NCBI RefSeq assembly: GCF_002878395.1
Contig: NC_061118.1
Span: forward strand, 124,423,740-124,487,739
Source of the DNA: Capsicum annuum
Taxonomy: Eukaryota > Streptophyta > Magnoliopsida > Solanales > Solanaceae
Reading direction: 5' to 3'
Length of the DNA stretch: 64,000 bases
The notes beneath the pieces were generated by a model. It worked only from the letters and a program-made list of their open reading frames with translations. It did no database searches and had not been told where the DNA came from. The position numbers and the translations under genes were made by a program. Positions 1 through 12,198 of the stretch are shown in pieces. Position 1 is the stretch's first letter, and each line of letters begins with the position of its first letter.

Positions 1-660
1 TTCGACTGAGGTGAGTACAAATTATGTGAGGCTGACACTATTTTCTTATTCATTTTTGGGGAAAGCTAAGAGCTGGTTTAATGCGGAGCCAGCAAATTCA
101 ATTACATCATGGGATGAATTATCCAGGTCGGTGTAAAATATGTAGTAATAGTAGTCATTTAAAAGCTATGTATGCCTCCAATCTAGAATCAGTGATGTAG
201 GTAATTAATGATCAAAGGCCAAATTATGGTAATGCCTATAATATAAAGGGTAACACTCAGCCTTATAATGCACAACAATAACAAATTCCACAGCCACAGG
301 CCCAAATTAATCAGTTAACTAGCAATATGGAGGAGATGAAAAAAAAACTCTTTGCAAATCGGACACAGTTTGCTGCAGACTTGAATAATTAGCAAGTGGG
401 TTAGAGAATCTTAGAGTTTCAAATTCGACAGTTAGAAAAAGCATTAAATGCTAATACACAAGGTAGTTTGCCAGCAGATACATAAAATCCAAAGCAGGTT
501 ATGTCAAACACCTTGAGGAGTGGTAAGGAGCTTCAAGAAGAACCTCTACAGGCAACTAATGAGGTAGATGCTAATGTGGTGACCCAATAGGTGAATGAAG
601 AAGTTTCTAAAAAATCAAGGAAGTCTAAGTACTTGAAAGATAAAAGTTTCTAAGCCAAAA
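1..660 (+). pseudogene. gag fragment of family D
   Basis: Gag would build the virus-like particle. The first 120 bases read as the end of a retrotransposon gag domain (KSWFNAEPANSITSWDEL). It joins abruptly to a CCHC zinc-knuckle remnant, CKICSNSSHLKAMY at about 140-180, in which the last Cys is Tyr; the stretch normally between them is deleted. Downstream comes the linker usual in Tat/Athila polyproteins (LEFQIRQLEKALNANTQG, then NTLRSGKEL), with several in-frame stops. It leads directly into the protease region. The gag-like assignment is firm; exact ends are not. Confidence 0.7.
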
Positions 661-1290
661 GTGAAGAAGACATTTCCACTACCCTTCCCTCAGAGGCAAA
701 TGAAAACGAAGGAGGACGCAATGTTCAAGTTCTTTGATACATTCATAGAGCTACATATTAATTTACCATTGCTAGATATTTTTAAGAGTATGCCCAAGTA
801 CGTAAAGTACTTAAGTGATGTGGTGGCTAATAAGATAAAATTGCAGGATGTGGGAGCTATAACACTCACTGAGGAGTATAGCACTATGATGAAAGAGAAA
901 ATCCCCAAGAACTTGGAAGATTAGAAAAGTTTTTCTATCCCTATTCAAAGTGGGAGCAAAGTGGTCCATGCACTGAGTGACTTAGGGGTAAGCATAAATT
1001 TGATGTCCCTATCATTGTTTAAAATATTGGGCTTGGGAGAGCCGAGATTGACCACCGTGGTGTTGCAGCTGGAAGAAGGGTCATTATACATCCGAATGGA
1101 ATAATTGATGATGTCCTCATAAATGTTCATAAATTCATTATACCTGCTAAATTTATTATTCTTAATTTTGAGGTAGATGAACAGGTACCACTCATCTTGG
1201 GGCATCAATTCTTAGAAACTGGAGGGACCTTGATTGATGTTAGAAAAGGTATGCTCAAATGAGGGTATATAATGAAGAGGTGGTATTTGA
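661..1290 (+). pseudogene. aspartic protease region of family D
   Basis: Reads as the pre-protease segment (PFPQRQMKTKEDAMFKFF, then LHINLPLLDIFKSMPKYVKY) followed by the retropepsin-like domain. The active-site segment appears as ALSDLGVSINLM near 965-1000; the family normally has DLGAS. A stop lies at about 924, and a frameshift near 1080 moves the reading to HPNGIIDDVLINVHKFI and then VPLILGHQFLETGGTLIDV. In life it would cleave the Gag-Pol polyprotein. This copy cannot make the product. Confidence 0.75.
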
Positions 1291-1640
1291 TGTTTAAAAA
1301 ATACCCATCGTAAATTCCCAAATTAATGATTTATATGTGATTAATGCTATTTACAGGGAAAAGTATAGGGTGGTTAATCAACTAAAGACCTCTTTGAATT
1401 ACATAATTAAGCGGCCCAAGTTAAATCCACCATTTCCTAATCTGATATAGGTTGAAGTTAAAAGAGATGTTGAACTTGAGAGTGCAAACTCAAGAGATCA
1501 AAAATGAATGAAAAAATGGCTCCCAAGAGGGATTAAAAGGGTGAAGGAATATGGTTGAGTTGAGTTGGGTCATTTCTTAACACTAAATTAGGCTCTACTT
1601 AGGAGGCAACCCAAGTTAATTAGGTATGTTTTCTTTTCAT
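1291..1640 (+). pseudogene. residual 3' end of family D pol
   Basis: After the protease the frame continues for only about 350 bases (VINAIYREKYRVVNQLKTSL, later ALLRRQPKL near 1590-1615). A short arginine/glutamine-proline motif like the last is common just before the noncoding part of Tat/Athila elements. RT, RNase H and integrase, which need over 3 kb, are absent. This is inferred as a deletion scar or a non-autonomous design. Confidence 0.45.
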
Positions 1641-3246
1641 TGTTGTTTTTAATTTTTATTTCACATAGGTTTTTTTGGCTTAGTCACAGGTTAACGGGAA
1701 GTTTGAGTACCATAAACCTGAGCTTGAAGCATGGCAAAGACTGAGTGTGGGGTCCCATAAATCTCATTTATGTGAAAAGATGCTACTAGCTAGGACCAGA
1801 GGCCTCAGAGGGTATTTCTTTCTATCTCTTACCTTTAAATTCACTTTGGGGACTAAGTAGATTTTTAAGTGTGGGGTAGGGAAATTCCTAAATTTTGGCT
1901 CAATTTAAAATTTATTTTATGAGACATTCTTGTTGGTGCTATTTTTTACTATACGATGCAAGTTGGTTTGTCTGTAAAAGAATGTTGATTGAATGGATTA
2001 CTATTTTTGAAACTCTTAAGCTTATGTTTATGACTCTTGTACTTGTTGGCTTAATTTTGAATTCATGCTATTGTTTGGTTAGGAGTCTATGATGATCCTA
2101 TTAAGTTGAGCATATGCCATGTGTGTGTAAGAATTTTTGTATATTTCTTGTTACATCTGATTTCTAGAACTTTCCCGGTGTGTGTGTTAAATAAAATAAA
2201 AAGTGTGAGTTTAAGAAATGATTAGGCATTTCCTTGATAGCCTTGTTTTGACCTTCTATTTGTCTTACCCTTTGTGCATTATCCAAGTTAACACCCATTG
2301 AACCTTTATACTTTTATTTGGTAGCCTCATATGTAGCCTTGTCCTTTCTTTGATTGACCAAAATTTAATCCAAAAGGCTCCTAAGTTCTTTAATTGAAAA
2401 AAATAATTGAGAAAGGAATTTGAGAAATTGAAGAAAAAAAGGTGAAATTGATGCCCCAAGGTAATATTTATTGGTGTTGATAATTTATGTGAGATGGATG
2501 GATATGACATAAATTATGTTAAAAATATTTCCACGGTTGTGAAAAAAAATAAAAATCGATTCATGTGTTAATAAACTATACGACCAAGTATTCGTGAAAA
2601 TACTTTAAAAAGATGGGGTAAAAACAAAAGGTATGGGTGGATGAAAAGTGTAATTTAGTTGTTGGATATTGGTTCTAAATTTATAATGTAGTGTATTAAA
2701 GAGCTTAGAGATGTTAGTCACTATTGCCAAATAGTTCCTACCTATCCCTTAACCTATATTAAAACCTGTAAAAGTCGTAATTGATCCCAAGCTTTACATT
2801 CTGATATTAGTGGAAAATTACACTAAGGGTAAGCCTATGGTTCATTATGTGTAACTTGTGAATTATTTTTGAGAGTGAGCATAATTTGATTCTTGTACCC
2901 ATCATATTATGAATTGCATTATTGTGAGTGATCATGGGTAACTCTCTTATTATGAGGGAAACATGTTTGATGAATGTGGGTGACTTGTATGATGTTCTTT
3001 ATTGATTAATATGCATGATTTTTCCACTAGGTGAGTCAATTCTTAAGACTAGGATTTTTTGGAGCAGTGTTCATGAGCTTTCAATTGTGTAAATAACATG
3101 CTTAGTGTAGTATCTTGCACTCTATGTACTCGTTACAGTGCTAGCTTGAGTGTCTTACATTTATTAGAAATATAGAGTCTCCTTATTTGATAATGACTCT
3201 ATTTGAGAGTTTTTCGAGGCCGAATAAAGCTTTAAGTGTGGGGTTA
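1641..3246 (+). other. noncoding 3' region of family D
   Basis: No coding potential beyond short chance frames. GTGTGGGG motifs occur near 1745, 1870 and 3235, the last right before the LTR, where it would act as the polypurine tract. Such repeated purine motifs fit a Tat/Athila 3' spacer. Confidence 0.5.
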
Positions 3247-4892
3247 TGATGTTGGATGTATTTATGCATTCTAGGGTCACTACTCTAGTTGTTTTATCCT
3301 GTTTTGAGAATGATTCTATGCTATGCTGGAAGATAATGATATAAATGTTTAACAAAGTGTGAAAACATGTGTTTTCAATGGTTACAAGTGTTTTTAACAA
3401 GTTTTTACTTCAAATAGTCAATTAGAGTTCAATTAGAGAAACTAGTGTTATGATCTTGAGCTAGTTGCTTGTCTAGTCTAAATTGTTGGTTTCTATGATT
3501 TTTAAGTGTTCCATGTGGTTTTAATGATGTTACTATATGTGGAAAAACTTTTTCGTAGTTTACAAAGTTCAATTGAGTCAAGGAAAGAGTCAAAGCGTTG
3601 AGTGGAAGATCATGGAAATTTGCCTAGTCTAAGCTCTTGATTATGATTCATCGTTATGGATATAGTGTTGTTTGTACCTCTAATTCGTGTGGTGTATTCT
3701 TATAGGATCCATTGTGAGATTAATATGATGATAAATGGATGATATATAGGCTCTCAAATCATTTTAAAGACACCACATGACAAGGGATGGAAGGAGGAAG
3801 GACCAACACTTAACAAAAATTAGGAGGACAAGTTCCAGAGGCACCATGCGATCAGCATGCGTTGCATGCTCTATTCCAATGGAGTAGATGGGGTGACACA
3901 CACCCAATTCCATATGAATATAGGGTTGTATGCATGGTCTAGTCCAACCCTAGGCATTTCAAGCTAAATCAACTTCTACACGTACTTGGCTTACCCTTAT
4001 GCTATAAATACATGTTGTGTCACGTTATTAGATATCTTTTGACATATTTTGGAGATCAAGGGGCTGTTAAAAATTCATAATTGGGTTTTATTATTTTAAT
4101 TTAGTTCATCCATTTTTTATTAGTTAATGATAACCTTGTGATTATGATTATGACTATTCGTGGCTAAATGCCCTTTTCCGGGGTTGAAGCCAAGAACATG
4201 AGTACTTTTGTTTTGAATTAAGTTAATTTAACTTTTCTTGTCATTATTAGTTGTATGTTAATCTTTGATTTAACTATTTTAAGGATTTGTGACCCTTAGA
4301 ATATATCAATTGTCTACCTTTTGATTTTGGAAGAGGGAATAGGGGATAGAATAAGGAGATGAACAAAGTTTGGGTTTTTATTATTTTATGAAATAATGAA
4401 TTGAACTTAGAACCTAGGACAGGGATGTACTTAAGAGACAAACTTGATTCAAACATTGCATAATAGCTTAAATATACTAATTGGGTCATTACATGCCGGC
4501 TCAACTATCTAGTAGTAAGGTTCAACTTAGATAAAGGATTAGAGGTTGGGAAACCATAATCATGCAATTAACCCTACGAATCTGCAACCCAGATAAGCAA
4601 GTTAACGAATGAAATTCAATAACATAGTATGAATGTTCAAAGTGCTTCAACACTGGGTTATCTCCTATTGATTGTTTTAAGGTCTTTAATTTCCGCATTG
4701 CTTACTTTTCTCTAGTTATAAATTACAAACTTCTTTATGGTTATGCTTGTATCAATTGAAAATCTAAATTGTGAACTAAAATAGAATCATTGTTAAATCA
4801 AGTCTCTGTGGGATCCATACTTGGCTTCTTAAAGGCAAGATTACTATTTGATAAGATCGTGTACACTTGCGTGTATGCTTGTGCGCTGTCAA
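3247..4892 (+). repeat. LTR of family D (3' LTR, right end truncated)
   Basis: Starts with TGATGTTGG just after the purine tract AAGTGTGGGG. It holds a TATA box at 4003-4010. Its last 100 bases (CTGTGGGATCC near 4805) resemble the end of the family E LTR in the same orientation. The right end abuts a reverse family A piece without a clear CA terminus. The left LTR lies outside the window, so this is a boundary inference. Confidence 0.55.
4003..4010 (+). promoter_or_regulatory. LTR TATA box (family D)
   Basis: TATAAATA in the context GCTATAAATACATG, the usual form of a plant Pol II core promoter and about 755 bases into the inferred LTR. It would start the element's RNA. Confidence 0.5.
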
Positions 4893-5110
4893 GAAGTAAC
4901 CAAACGAGCAATTGTATGAATGGACTGGAAAAATTTTGTTTTAGTCACCTCACAATGAGGACTGCTAGTAGTAAGTGGAGAAACACCAAAACTATATGGG
5001 ATAGGACCCGAAGATAAAAAATAAACTCCATACATAGGATGTACCCCATCAAAACTTTCCCCTTATGGGACTGAAGAGTTTTTTTATCTGCCAGATCATC
5101 AAGGCATGAT
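4893..5110 (-). pseudogene. start of family A gag, reverse copy
   Basis: The minus-strand reading begins ATGCCT near 5105 and matches the gag start of the forward copy at 14731-14950. Two TGA stops follow immediately. Only the extreme N-terminus survives before the breakpoint at about 4893. Confidence 0.55.
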
Positions 5111-5303
5111 TTGAAAAGTTAACAACCAAGGATTAGACAAGAATTCCAGGCATAGACTCCAAGATTGAATATAAAATACTAAGAAAGTTAAACATTCCTA
5201 TATGCCTTGTAGCCTCTCTCTTATGAGTGTGGCGCGCTACACACCCTTAAAAAAGATAATACAAAAAATGACTTTATGGACTCCCAATGACGATGAACCT
5301 AAA

Positions 5304-5318
5304 GATTTGATACCAACT
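5304..5318 (-). other. primer-binding site, reverse family A copy
   Basis: The minus strand reads AGTTGGTATCAAA beside the LTR end. This matches the forward copy at 14520-14536 and the usual initiator-Met tRNA primer site (TGGTATCAGAGC) with changes. Confidence 0.6.
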
Positions 5319-7729
5319 GGACATGACCCAACCCATGGCCTCATCGTAATGAGCGTCCCAAGTCCAACTGGGATCAGAGACCACCACCTTTACCCAACCT
5401 AACCTCTAGTATCCAGGACTAAATTATCTAAATTTCAAACATATAACAAGATCTATACTATCCCGATTACAGACTCTAGGATAGGTCCATTATTGAGACA
5501 GACCCAGCCAAGTTTGACCGTCCCCTACCAATCGTACAACCATACCAACCCCAAAAAAAACCTTAGATCCAACCATAACTAACTAAGTTCCATTAATAAT
5601 TAAATGTATAATCCCAAAATAAAAGATGATAGAACAACCAACAGTATCGTCAATTGGTATCATCCACAATACCAATACCAATGCTAAGGCTGACACCAAT
5701 ATCGATCTCGCCCATACTAACCCATAGTAGTACCACAAATCTTCTAACCACAATAATACCAAAATACAATTGAGACATTCCCCCAACAATAGCCAAACCT
5801 AATATCCATATATAAATCAAAGTATAAAATAACATACATGAAATAGAGCGTTCTGGAATAATGGAAATTCACCACTTCAATCAAAATGCTAACCCTAAAT
5901 TCTAAATTTCTACGAAGGAGAAGTGGAACATCGAGTTTCTGCATAGAGTAGGGATACAATGCACAAAGATGGGTTAGGGAAAAAATAATGCCATTTATAA
6001 AACCAAGTAAAAACCATCCATATACATAAAACCAACCAAACATATATATATTCATAAATATATCTGTGTGTGTGTATATATATATAAATACATATATACA
6101 TACATAACCATGCTGGAAAAAAGGACCGGGTTTAGCATGTTATTAAAACTTTTACCTGGGTTGTGTAGATCTACCATCCTAAACCATCCACAGGCTACAT
6201 GGGTTTAACCCTCCCTACTGAAAGGGCCCCAGTGCGTGAAGCCACATGACTTGGGAAGAATAACTTGAATGAATAGTATATCCCCCAAAATATAAAGTAT
6301 GACATCATGCATACGGTTAATAGGACCAAACCTCACATCATCAAATATGAGTTTCTAGTTTAGATCCCCCAGGACCTCCACTTTCCACGACCTTGCTACG
6401 TATCCCTCCTTTTATCTTAATTAAAACTATTTTCCAATCAAACCATTATTCCATTGTTAATAACCAATACCATTAGTAGTGCTATCGTCACACCAATAAT
6501 CTTTTATAAGTATTGTCCTTAGCCAATTCTTAGGGAATTTTCATGTACCCCACATGATTTTCAATTAACCGAAACCATGGCCACCAAGGCCTTTTCAATC
6601 CATTCAAAATCATTTATACCATTTATATCATTTAGGGTTCCATTACCAAGTTTAAACCATGAATAAGTTCCATTGAGAAACCAATATTATAGTGAAAACA
6701 TTGTTATAGGCATTTTGTCAAACAGATTAGGGGTATAGTATTTCCCAAACCAAAGTCCATCACCTAGAACCATTCTCATGAAACAAATTATACAAAACCA
6801 CAATTAATCCATATAAATGGATAATTAAAACATGGGAAAACCATAACTAAGCATTTATAACCAAAACACCCAAATCATATTTGAAAACCCAATATCATAC
6901 AGCATTCAAATCGTCAAAACTTCTTATAAAACTATGCCTTTAATTATAAGTAACAATGAGGGAGGAGAATATTCCTTAAACCAAGATGATTATGGAAATA
7001 ATCACCTAGACAATCCCTAGTTTACTCCTTAATATAAAACCCTAGCTTGATTTGCCTAAGAACTCTAGAGAGGATTTAAGAGTGTTTTCTAAGTGTTTAA
7101 GAATTGAATAATAGGGAAAATAATATGCCAAGTACAATATAAATCATGGTACCTTACAAGTATAATTGGGGAAATATCCATATCGCCCTCACTTCAACTA
7201 CATTAAATTACTATCATAGGGTATAACTGACCCTTACGAGTCATACCCATCCTGCATATGTGGTGCCTGCCTCTCATGCCCTAGGATTTCCCTCTTATGC
7301 CTAACACTATCATAGGTACGACATACCTAAACCTAAGTTGTATTCAAGTGTATGACTAGTACCCATAAATCGTACCCTTGACAGAATAAAATCCAGCAGG
7401 TTTGAACACTGACCATCATTCTAGTCCTTGGTATGACTCATATCCTAAATTATGACATATGGTAAGCCCCTTTTGCTCATATCCAAATTAAGTTACCAAG
7501 TCTATGGTTAAGTGAAGGATCAAAAGGATCTGTATCCACCAGTACGACTCATACCACCAAGTCATACCTATTCTAGTTACTAAATCGATTCCACCAACCA
7601 ATACTGGTTAACATACGACTAGACCATGCCAATCATACCCAATTGTATGACTCATTCCCATAAGTCGTAACTTGCCCAGAAACTAGAAATTAAGGAATTT
7701 TTCCAAGGTTCAGAAACCAGGGTGTTTTA
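5319..7729 (-). repeat. LTR of family A, reverse copy 1
   Basis: Minus-strand homologue of the LTR at 12199-14519. Its U3 part (about 7180-7729) carries many short GTACGAC/GTCGTA-type repeats. A TG/TA microsatellite lies at 6061-6107. No gene is present; short reverse frames in the LTR are chance. Confidence 0.8.
6061..6107. repeat. GT/AT microsatellite
   Basis: Run of GTGTGTGTGT followed by TATATATATA and CATA units inside the reverse family A LTR. Confidence 0.85.
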
Positions 7730-9058
7730 GCTATGTGGATAATATTTCATGGTTTTGAGACATTATTTGTTATATGTGACTGTGTGGGTCTTATATGATG
7801 TTGTTTTCCTAGTTTTTATATATGTATGATCGTTACACACTATTTTAATCCTAAATTTTGGGAAATTATATAGTATCAATGACACTTTCTTGCATGTTTC
7901 ACTTGGTGGTTTTCTAGAATATATTGGATCATGATGGTAGATTGATTTGAGTGAATTATTGAATCACATTGTTGTTATATTTATTTGATATTAGACATTC
8001 TCATTCTGGTCGGTTGTGAGCATTACATTGATACGACATGTTCATTCATGAAACATTTGTACCACCGGGAAAATACCAGAAATACTGGCTTTTTTTAAAA
8101 AAAAGTGACATTGTCAAAAACTATCTACCAATATATGTATCGAAGAAGAGATATGTATATTAGTTGTATATGGGTTTACGAACTCTCCATGGGTCGTACC
8201 TAGGAGTGGATCTTAGTAGGTGTGAGTTTATAAACCTATCATGGGTCCTATGTTCATAGTTGAGATCGGTAGGGGTATAGGGAGGTTGTTTGATGACCTC
8301 GTTCATCATCATCATCTTTATTACACTCTATAAATAGTTCTTATTCTATGAAGTATTTCTATTTTTTGACTTGATATATGTCTATTTATTCTATTTTCTA
8401 TACTTATATTTGGAGTATGTGTATACTTGTTCTTTTTTTTCTACCTGTATTTGTTATATATGTTTATCCTAGCACTTATAGTAGAGATGGTCTGGGCTAC
8501 TATTTAGGATATTTTCTGATTACAGGTGATGTTACCATAGTTTGTGTTTGTATTTCTTATTTCCTACTTTACTCAATTGGCCTATGATACCTACTAAGTA
8601 CAAGTGGACCATACTTATCCCTACTACACCTTTTTGGTGTATATCCTGGTACAAGTGTGCCATAGAAATATCTAATTTAGGCAATATTTGGAGTCTTCGA
8701 GCTAGCTATTGATCTAAGTGTTCAGAGTTGACTATTGCCTTTTATCATTTAGACTATACCTTATTTGTATTCAAAGATTCAGAAACTAAGTTTGTTCTTT
8801 TTAGGTTATCCTATGTATATTTTACTTTGAGTTATATTAGATAGTTGTTACACTGTGACACTAGGTTTTGGGATTTGGTTAGAATCTTTGATTACGTTTT
8901 CACTATTATCATATTATATGGCTCAACTTTGCATTAGGATACTTGTCTTGGGTTTTCTGAATATTTTCCCTTATTATATTAGTTTGGGTAATAGACATAC
9001 CTATCAAGGATTACCGTAACAAGTGCCATCATACCTCTTTCTTTTTGGGTTATGATGA
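7730..9058 (+). repeat. partial 5' LTR of family B copy 1
   Basis: Aligns by eye with 36715-38051, the distal half of the complete family B LTR, and ends at GGGTTATGATGA beside a primer site. The U3 half is missing and replaced by the reverse family A fragment. Confidence 0.8.
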
Positions 9059-9074
9059 ATTAGTATTAGAGTAA
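9059..9074 (+). other. primer-binding site, family B copy 1
   Basis: ATTAGTATTAGAG next to the LTR end is a decayed form of the initiator-Met tRNA primer site. The same place in copy 2 reads TTAGTATCAGAG. Confidence 0.55.
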
Positions 9075-9259
9075 CTAGGTTTTCATTTATCTCATCAGTG
9101 CAAGAATAGGGTGTCTAGTAGAGTTTCATAGATCGGTATGTCGATGTCTATATCTATCTTTGAGAAGCTATAAGATATCTTTAGGAAAGTTCTATTATTT
9201 CATTCTATAGTGTATGAATCTTTCATGCCTTATGTTCTAAGTCATATCTCACTCTCTTC

Positions 9260-10510
9260 TATGTAGATAGTGAGGACTAGATCTAGCAAGGCTTGGGATG
9301 CAGTGCCAATACCTAAAGAGAAAACCCATTCTAAAGGGTGATTTATGAGTCATGGTCAGGCTCGACATAGAGGATGGGGAATGAGGATATGCCCTTTCTA
9401 AATATAACCTTAGGGGACTCTTCCTTGAGTCCTAAGATGAGTATATTGGAGATATGGGTCCTACTCCAGTATCATAGAGTTCTTACGCCCCAGTCTTTGA
9501 GGAATTCTTGATTCGGTTCGTGACCCATTTGGAGGATGCTCTTACTAGCACATAAGATTTTTCTCCAGCTTTGAGTATTATACCTTTCTCTATGCCAAAG
9601 TCTTCTTATGGTATTTCTCCAATTTTGAGAATAGAACTTCTTGATGAATCGACATCTGCTTATAGTACTCTACAAACTTTGAGTGTGGTTCCTTCTTCGA
9701 TGCCTATATTTAAGTATGGTATTTTGAGATTTGGTATTTAACCTACTTTTATGTTGTCTTCTCAAATGGGTTCTCAGCCATCTAGATTTACTATACCTTA
9801 TATCACATTGAGTAAAATTATGTCTTTTGATAATTAGAAGAGGTTTGAGGTACTTACTCATTTAGGTCCTTTAAGGATTAGTGGTGTAGTAGGTGAGGAT
9901 GCCTATGAGACTTTTATGGATTATCATGAGAAGTTGTGAAACCTTGGTTTGCTTCAGTCATATGGGGTTAATTATACTACTTATAAATTAAAGAGATATA
10001 GCACGAGATTAATGGCAATCACTTATTGGTTGCCTACCTCTTGGTTTGCTAAAGATAACTTGGATCAATTTATTGAGGCATTCTTGGATAGGTTTTTACC
10101 TTTCAGTTTGAGGGATCAAATGAGAGTTGAGTTTGACTTCTTGAAGTAGGGTCCATGATTGTTACGGAGTATGAGGCATTTTTCTATGCCTTGATTTGAT
10201 ATTATTATGCTAGTACTGCCACAGAGTTTGAGAAGATTTAGAAATTCATAAAGGTATTGGCTATTTCTCTTCAGGTTGCTACAACTTTGATGGTGGTATT
10301 TGCGGCATTATTTTAGAGTACTATAGATCATGTTAAGATGATGGTAGTGTATGGGGCATTATTTTAGAGTACTGCAGATCATGTTAAGATGACTTATTCT
10401 TTGAGCGTCTCAGGGTGACGCCAAGAGGGTGAGTTGTCTGGGTAAGTTTAGAGGTCATACTTCTTAAAGTAGAGACTTTAAAGGTTTTAATGGGTATCAT
10501 AGTGAACTGG
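9260..10510 (+). pseudogene. gag of family B copy 1
   Basis: Broken Gag reading. The recognisable part is at 9940-10150 (SWFAKDNLDQFIEAFLDRFL, then LPFSLRDQMRVEFDFLK), the core of a plant Gypsy gag domain. Stops interrupt it at about 10147 and later. At 10289-10395 a segment of about 51 bases is repeated head to tail (VVFAALF-STIDHVKM then VVYGALF-STADHVKM), which copy 2 has only once. Only traces of the following linker remain and I see no intact zinc knuckle. Confidence 0.7.
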
Positions 10511-10536
10511 TGCAGAAAACTTTACAGAGTTAGGTA

Positions 10537-12198
10537 GTGGGTCTTTGGGTTCAACAACTTCAAGTAGTCATCCCTTTTTGTTTCAGATCTACATATGTGT
10601 TATTTGATCTTATATCAACTTTCTCTTATAGATCTTTATATTTTACTTCGATTTTAAATTTTGCTAGTAAACCTCTTGATGTGCTTATCCATGTATCTAT
10701 CCCCATAGGAGACTTTTTAGTGGTAGATCAGGTGTACCGATTATTGTGTTATGACTTTTGCTAAGTGTGAGGCTTGGGTCCATCTTATTATATCAGATAT
10801 AGTAGATTTCAATTTCATGTTGGGTATGGATTGGTTTACTCCTTACCATACTTTCCTAGAATGTTTTGCTAAGATTGAGACTTTATTTTCTCGAGCGTGC
10901 CAACGATAGCTTAGAAGGGTGTACTTTATTAGGATCCCAAGAGGGTTATATTATTTCTTCTGGCTTGTGGCTTGATTGAGGGGGCGTATTTGTCGTATTT
11001 GGCACAAATTACTGATACTAGTGTTACTTAACCACCCCTTTTTGATTTTATTTGTGTTGTTTATAAGTTCATGGATATTTTCCCTATAAATTTTCCTAGT
11101 ATGCTTTTGAATGGTGATATTCACTTTGCTATTAATGTTAAGCCAGTAACCAAGCCCATTTTTATTCCTTCTTATAGTATGGCCCCAATGGAGTTAAAAA
11201 AAATTAAAGGATCCGTTGTAGGAGTTATTGGATAAGGGACTTATCAGACCAAGTGTATCACCGTGGGGTGCACCTGTTTTGTTTGTTAAGGAAAAGAATG
11301 GGTCAATGCATATGTATATCGATTATTATGAATTAAACAAGGTGATAGGTAAGAATAAGTATCCTTTTTCTCTTATTGATGAATTATTCAACCAGCTCCA
11401 GGGTGCTTAAGTGTTATCAAAGACTGATTTGAGATCCAAGTATCACCATTTGAGGATTAGAGCTTGGGATATTTTGAAGGCAATTTTTTGGACTTGATAT
11501 GGTCATTATGAGTTCTTGGTCATGTCTTTTAGGTTGACCAATACACTACCTACGTTCATAGAGTTGACAAACTGAGTATTTTGATCGTATCTTGACTTCT
11601 TTGTTATTGTATCTATAGATAATATCATGGTTTATTCTAAGAGTGAGATCAATCATGAGGAGCATTTATGGATTATGCTTCAGATATTGAGGGATGAGAA
11701 GTTATATGCTAAGTTGTCCAAGTAAGATTTTTTGTTAGAGTCCGTCTCATTCTTGGGTCATGTGGTAACCAAGGATGTTATTATAGTTGATCTAACCAAA
11801 ATTGCAATAGTTTGTGATTTGGCTAGGCCTACTTGGCTACCTAGATTTAAAGTTTTGTTGGTTTTTTAGGCTACTATTGGCTCATTGTTGAGGATTTTTC
11901 ATTTATTGTAGATCGATTAAACAAGTTAACTTAGAAAAAGATTTCCTTTCAAAGGTAAAATGCTTGTGAGGCAAGCTTTCAAAAGCTCAAGTATTTGTTG
12001 GCTTTAGCTTTTACATTTACTTTTCCCAAGAAGGCATAGGTTTTATCATTTTATGTGATGCTTCTAGTATTGCGTTAGGTGTCATCTTGATGCAGGAAGG
12101 TAATGTGATTGCTAATACTTCTAACCAATTGGAGCCTCATAAGATAGATTACCCTACACTTAATTTGGATTTGTGCATAGTTACTTTTGCTTTGAAGT
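10537..12198 (+). pseudogene. pol of family B copy 1, protease to start of RNase H
   Basis: Protease remnant (KPLDVLIHVSIPIGDFLV, near 10670-10720), then the RT entry segment ([20 protein letters not shown] and INKYPF-like [16 protein letters not shown], 11228-11400). The RT catalytic motif is SIDNIMVYS at 11612-11641; the family has FIDD, so the second Asp is Asn. The reading reaches RNase H (LDLCIVTFALKL) and stops where the family A LTR begins at 12199. Many stops and frameshifts are present. It resumes at 33798. Confidence 0.8.

Larger units (their letters stand above)
1..4892 (+). mobile_element. Tat/Athila-type Ty3/Gypsy remnant (family D), gag-protease only
   Basis: Truncated on the left by the window and on the right by a reverse family A fragment. 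In order it holds a gag remnant, a protease, a short leftover of the pol 3' end, about 1.6 kb of noncoding sequence with repeated AAGTGTGGGG purine motifs, and an LTR. The gag linker, the protease domain and the GTGTGGGG tracts are all typical of the Tat/Athila branch. No reverse transcriptase, RNase H or integrase motif is visible between protease and LTR, so the copy is non-autonomous or internally deleted. It is broken by stops and at least one frameshift. Confidence 0.75.
4893..7729 (-). mobile_element. 5'-terminal fragment of family A element, reverse
   Basis: On the minus strand this runs LTR (7729 to 5319), primer-binding site, leader, then the first part of gag, ending at about 4893. 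Each part aligns by eye with the forward family A element at 12199-14950. The rest of the element is missing. Its left neighbour is family D and its right neighbour is the middle of a family B LTR, so it is bordered by two unrelated breakpoints and not by a target duplication. Confidence 0.8.

Noticed and set aside
5583..6101. Overlapping minus-strand frames of 61-103 codons in the reverse family A LTR
   Set aside because: They lie in an LTR with low complexity and microsatellite; not shared as open frames by the other family A LTRs. The similar frame at 60370-60636 is also in an LTR.
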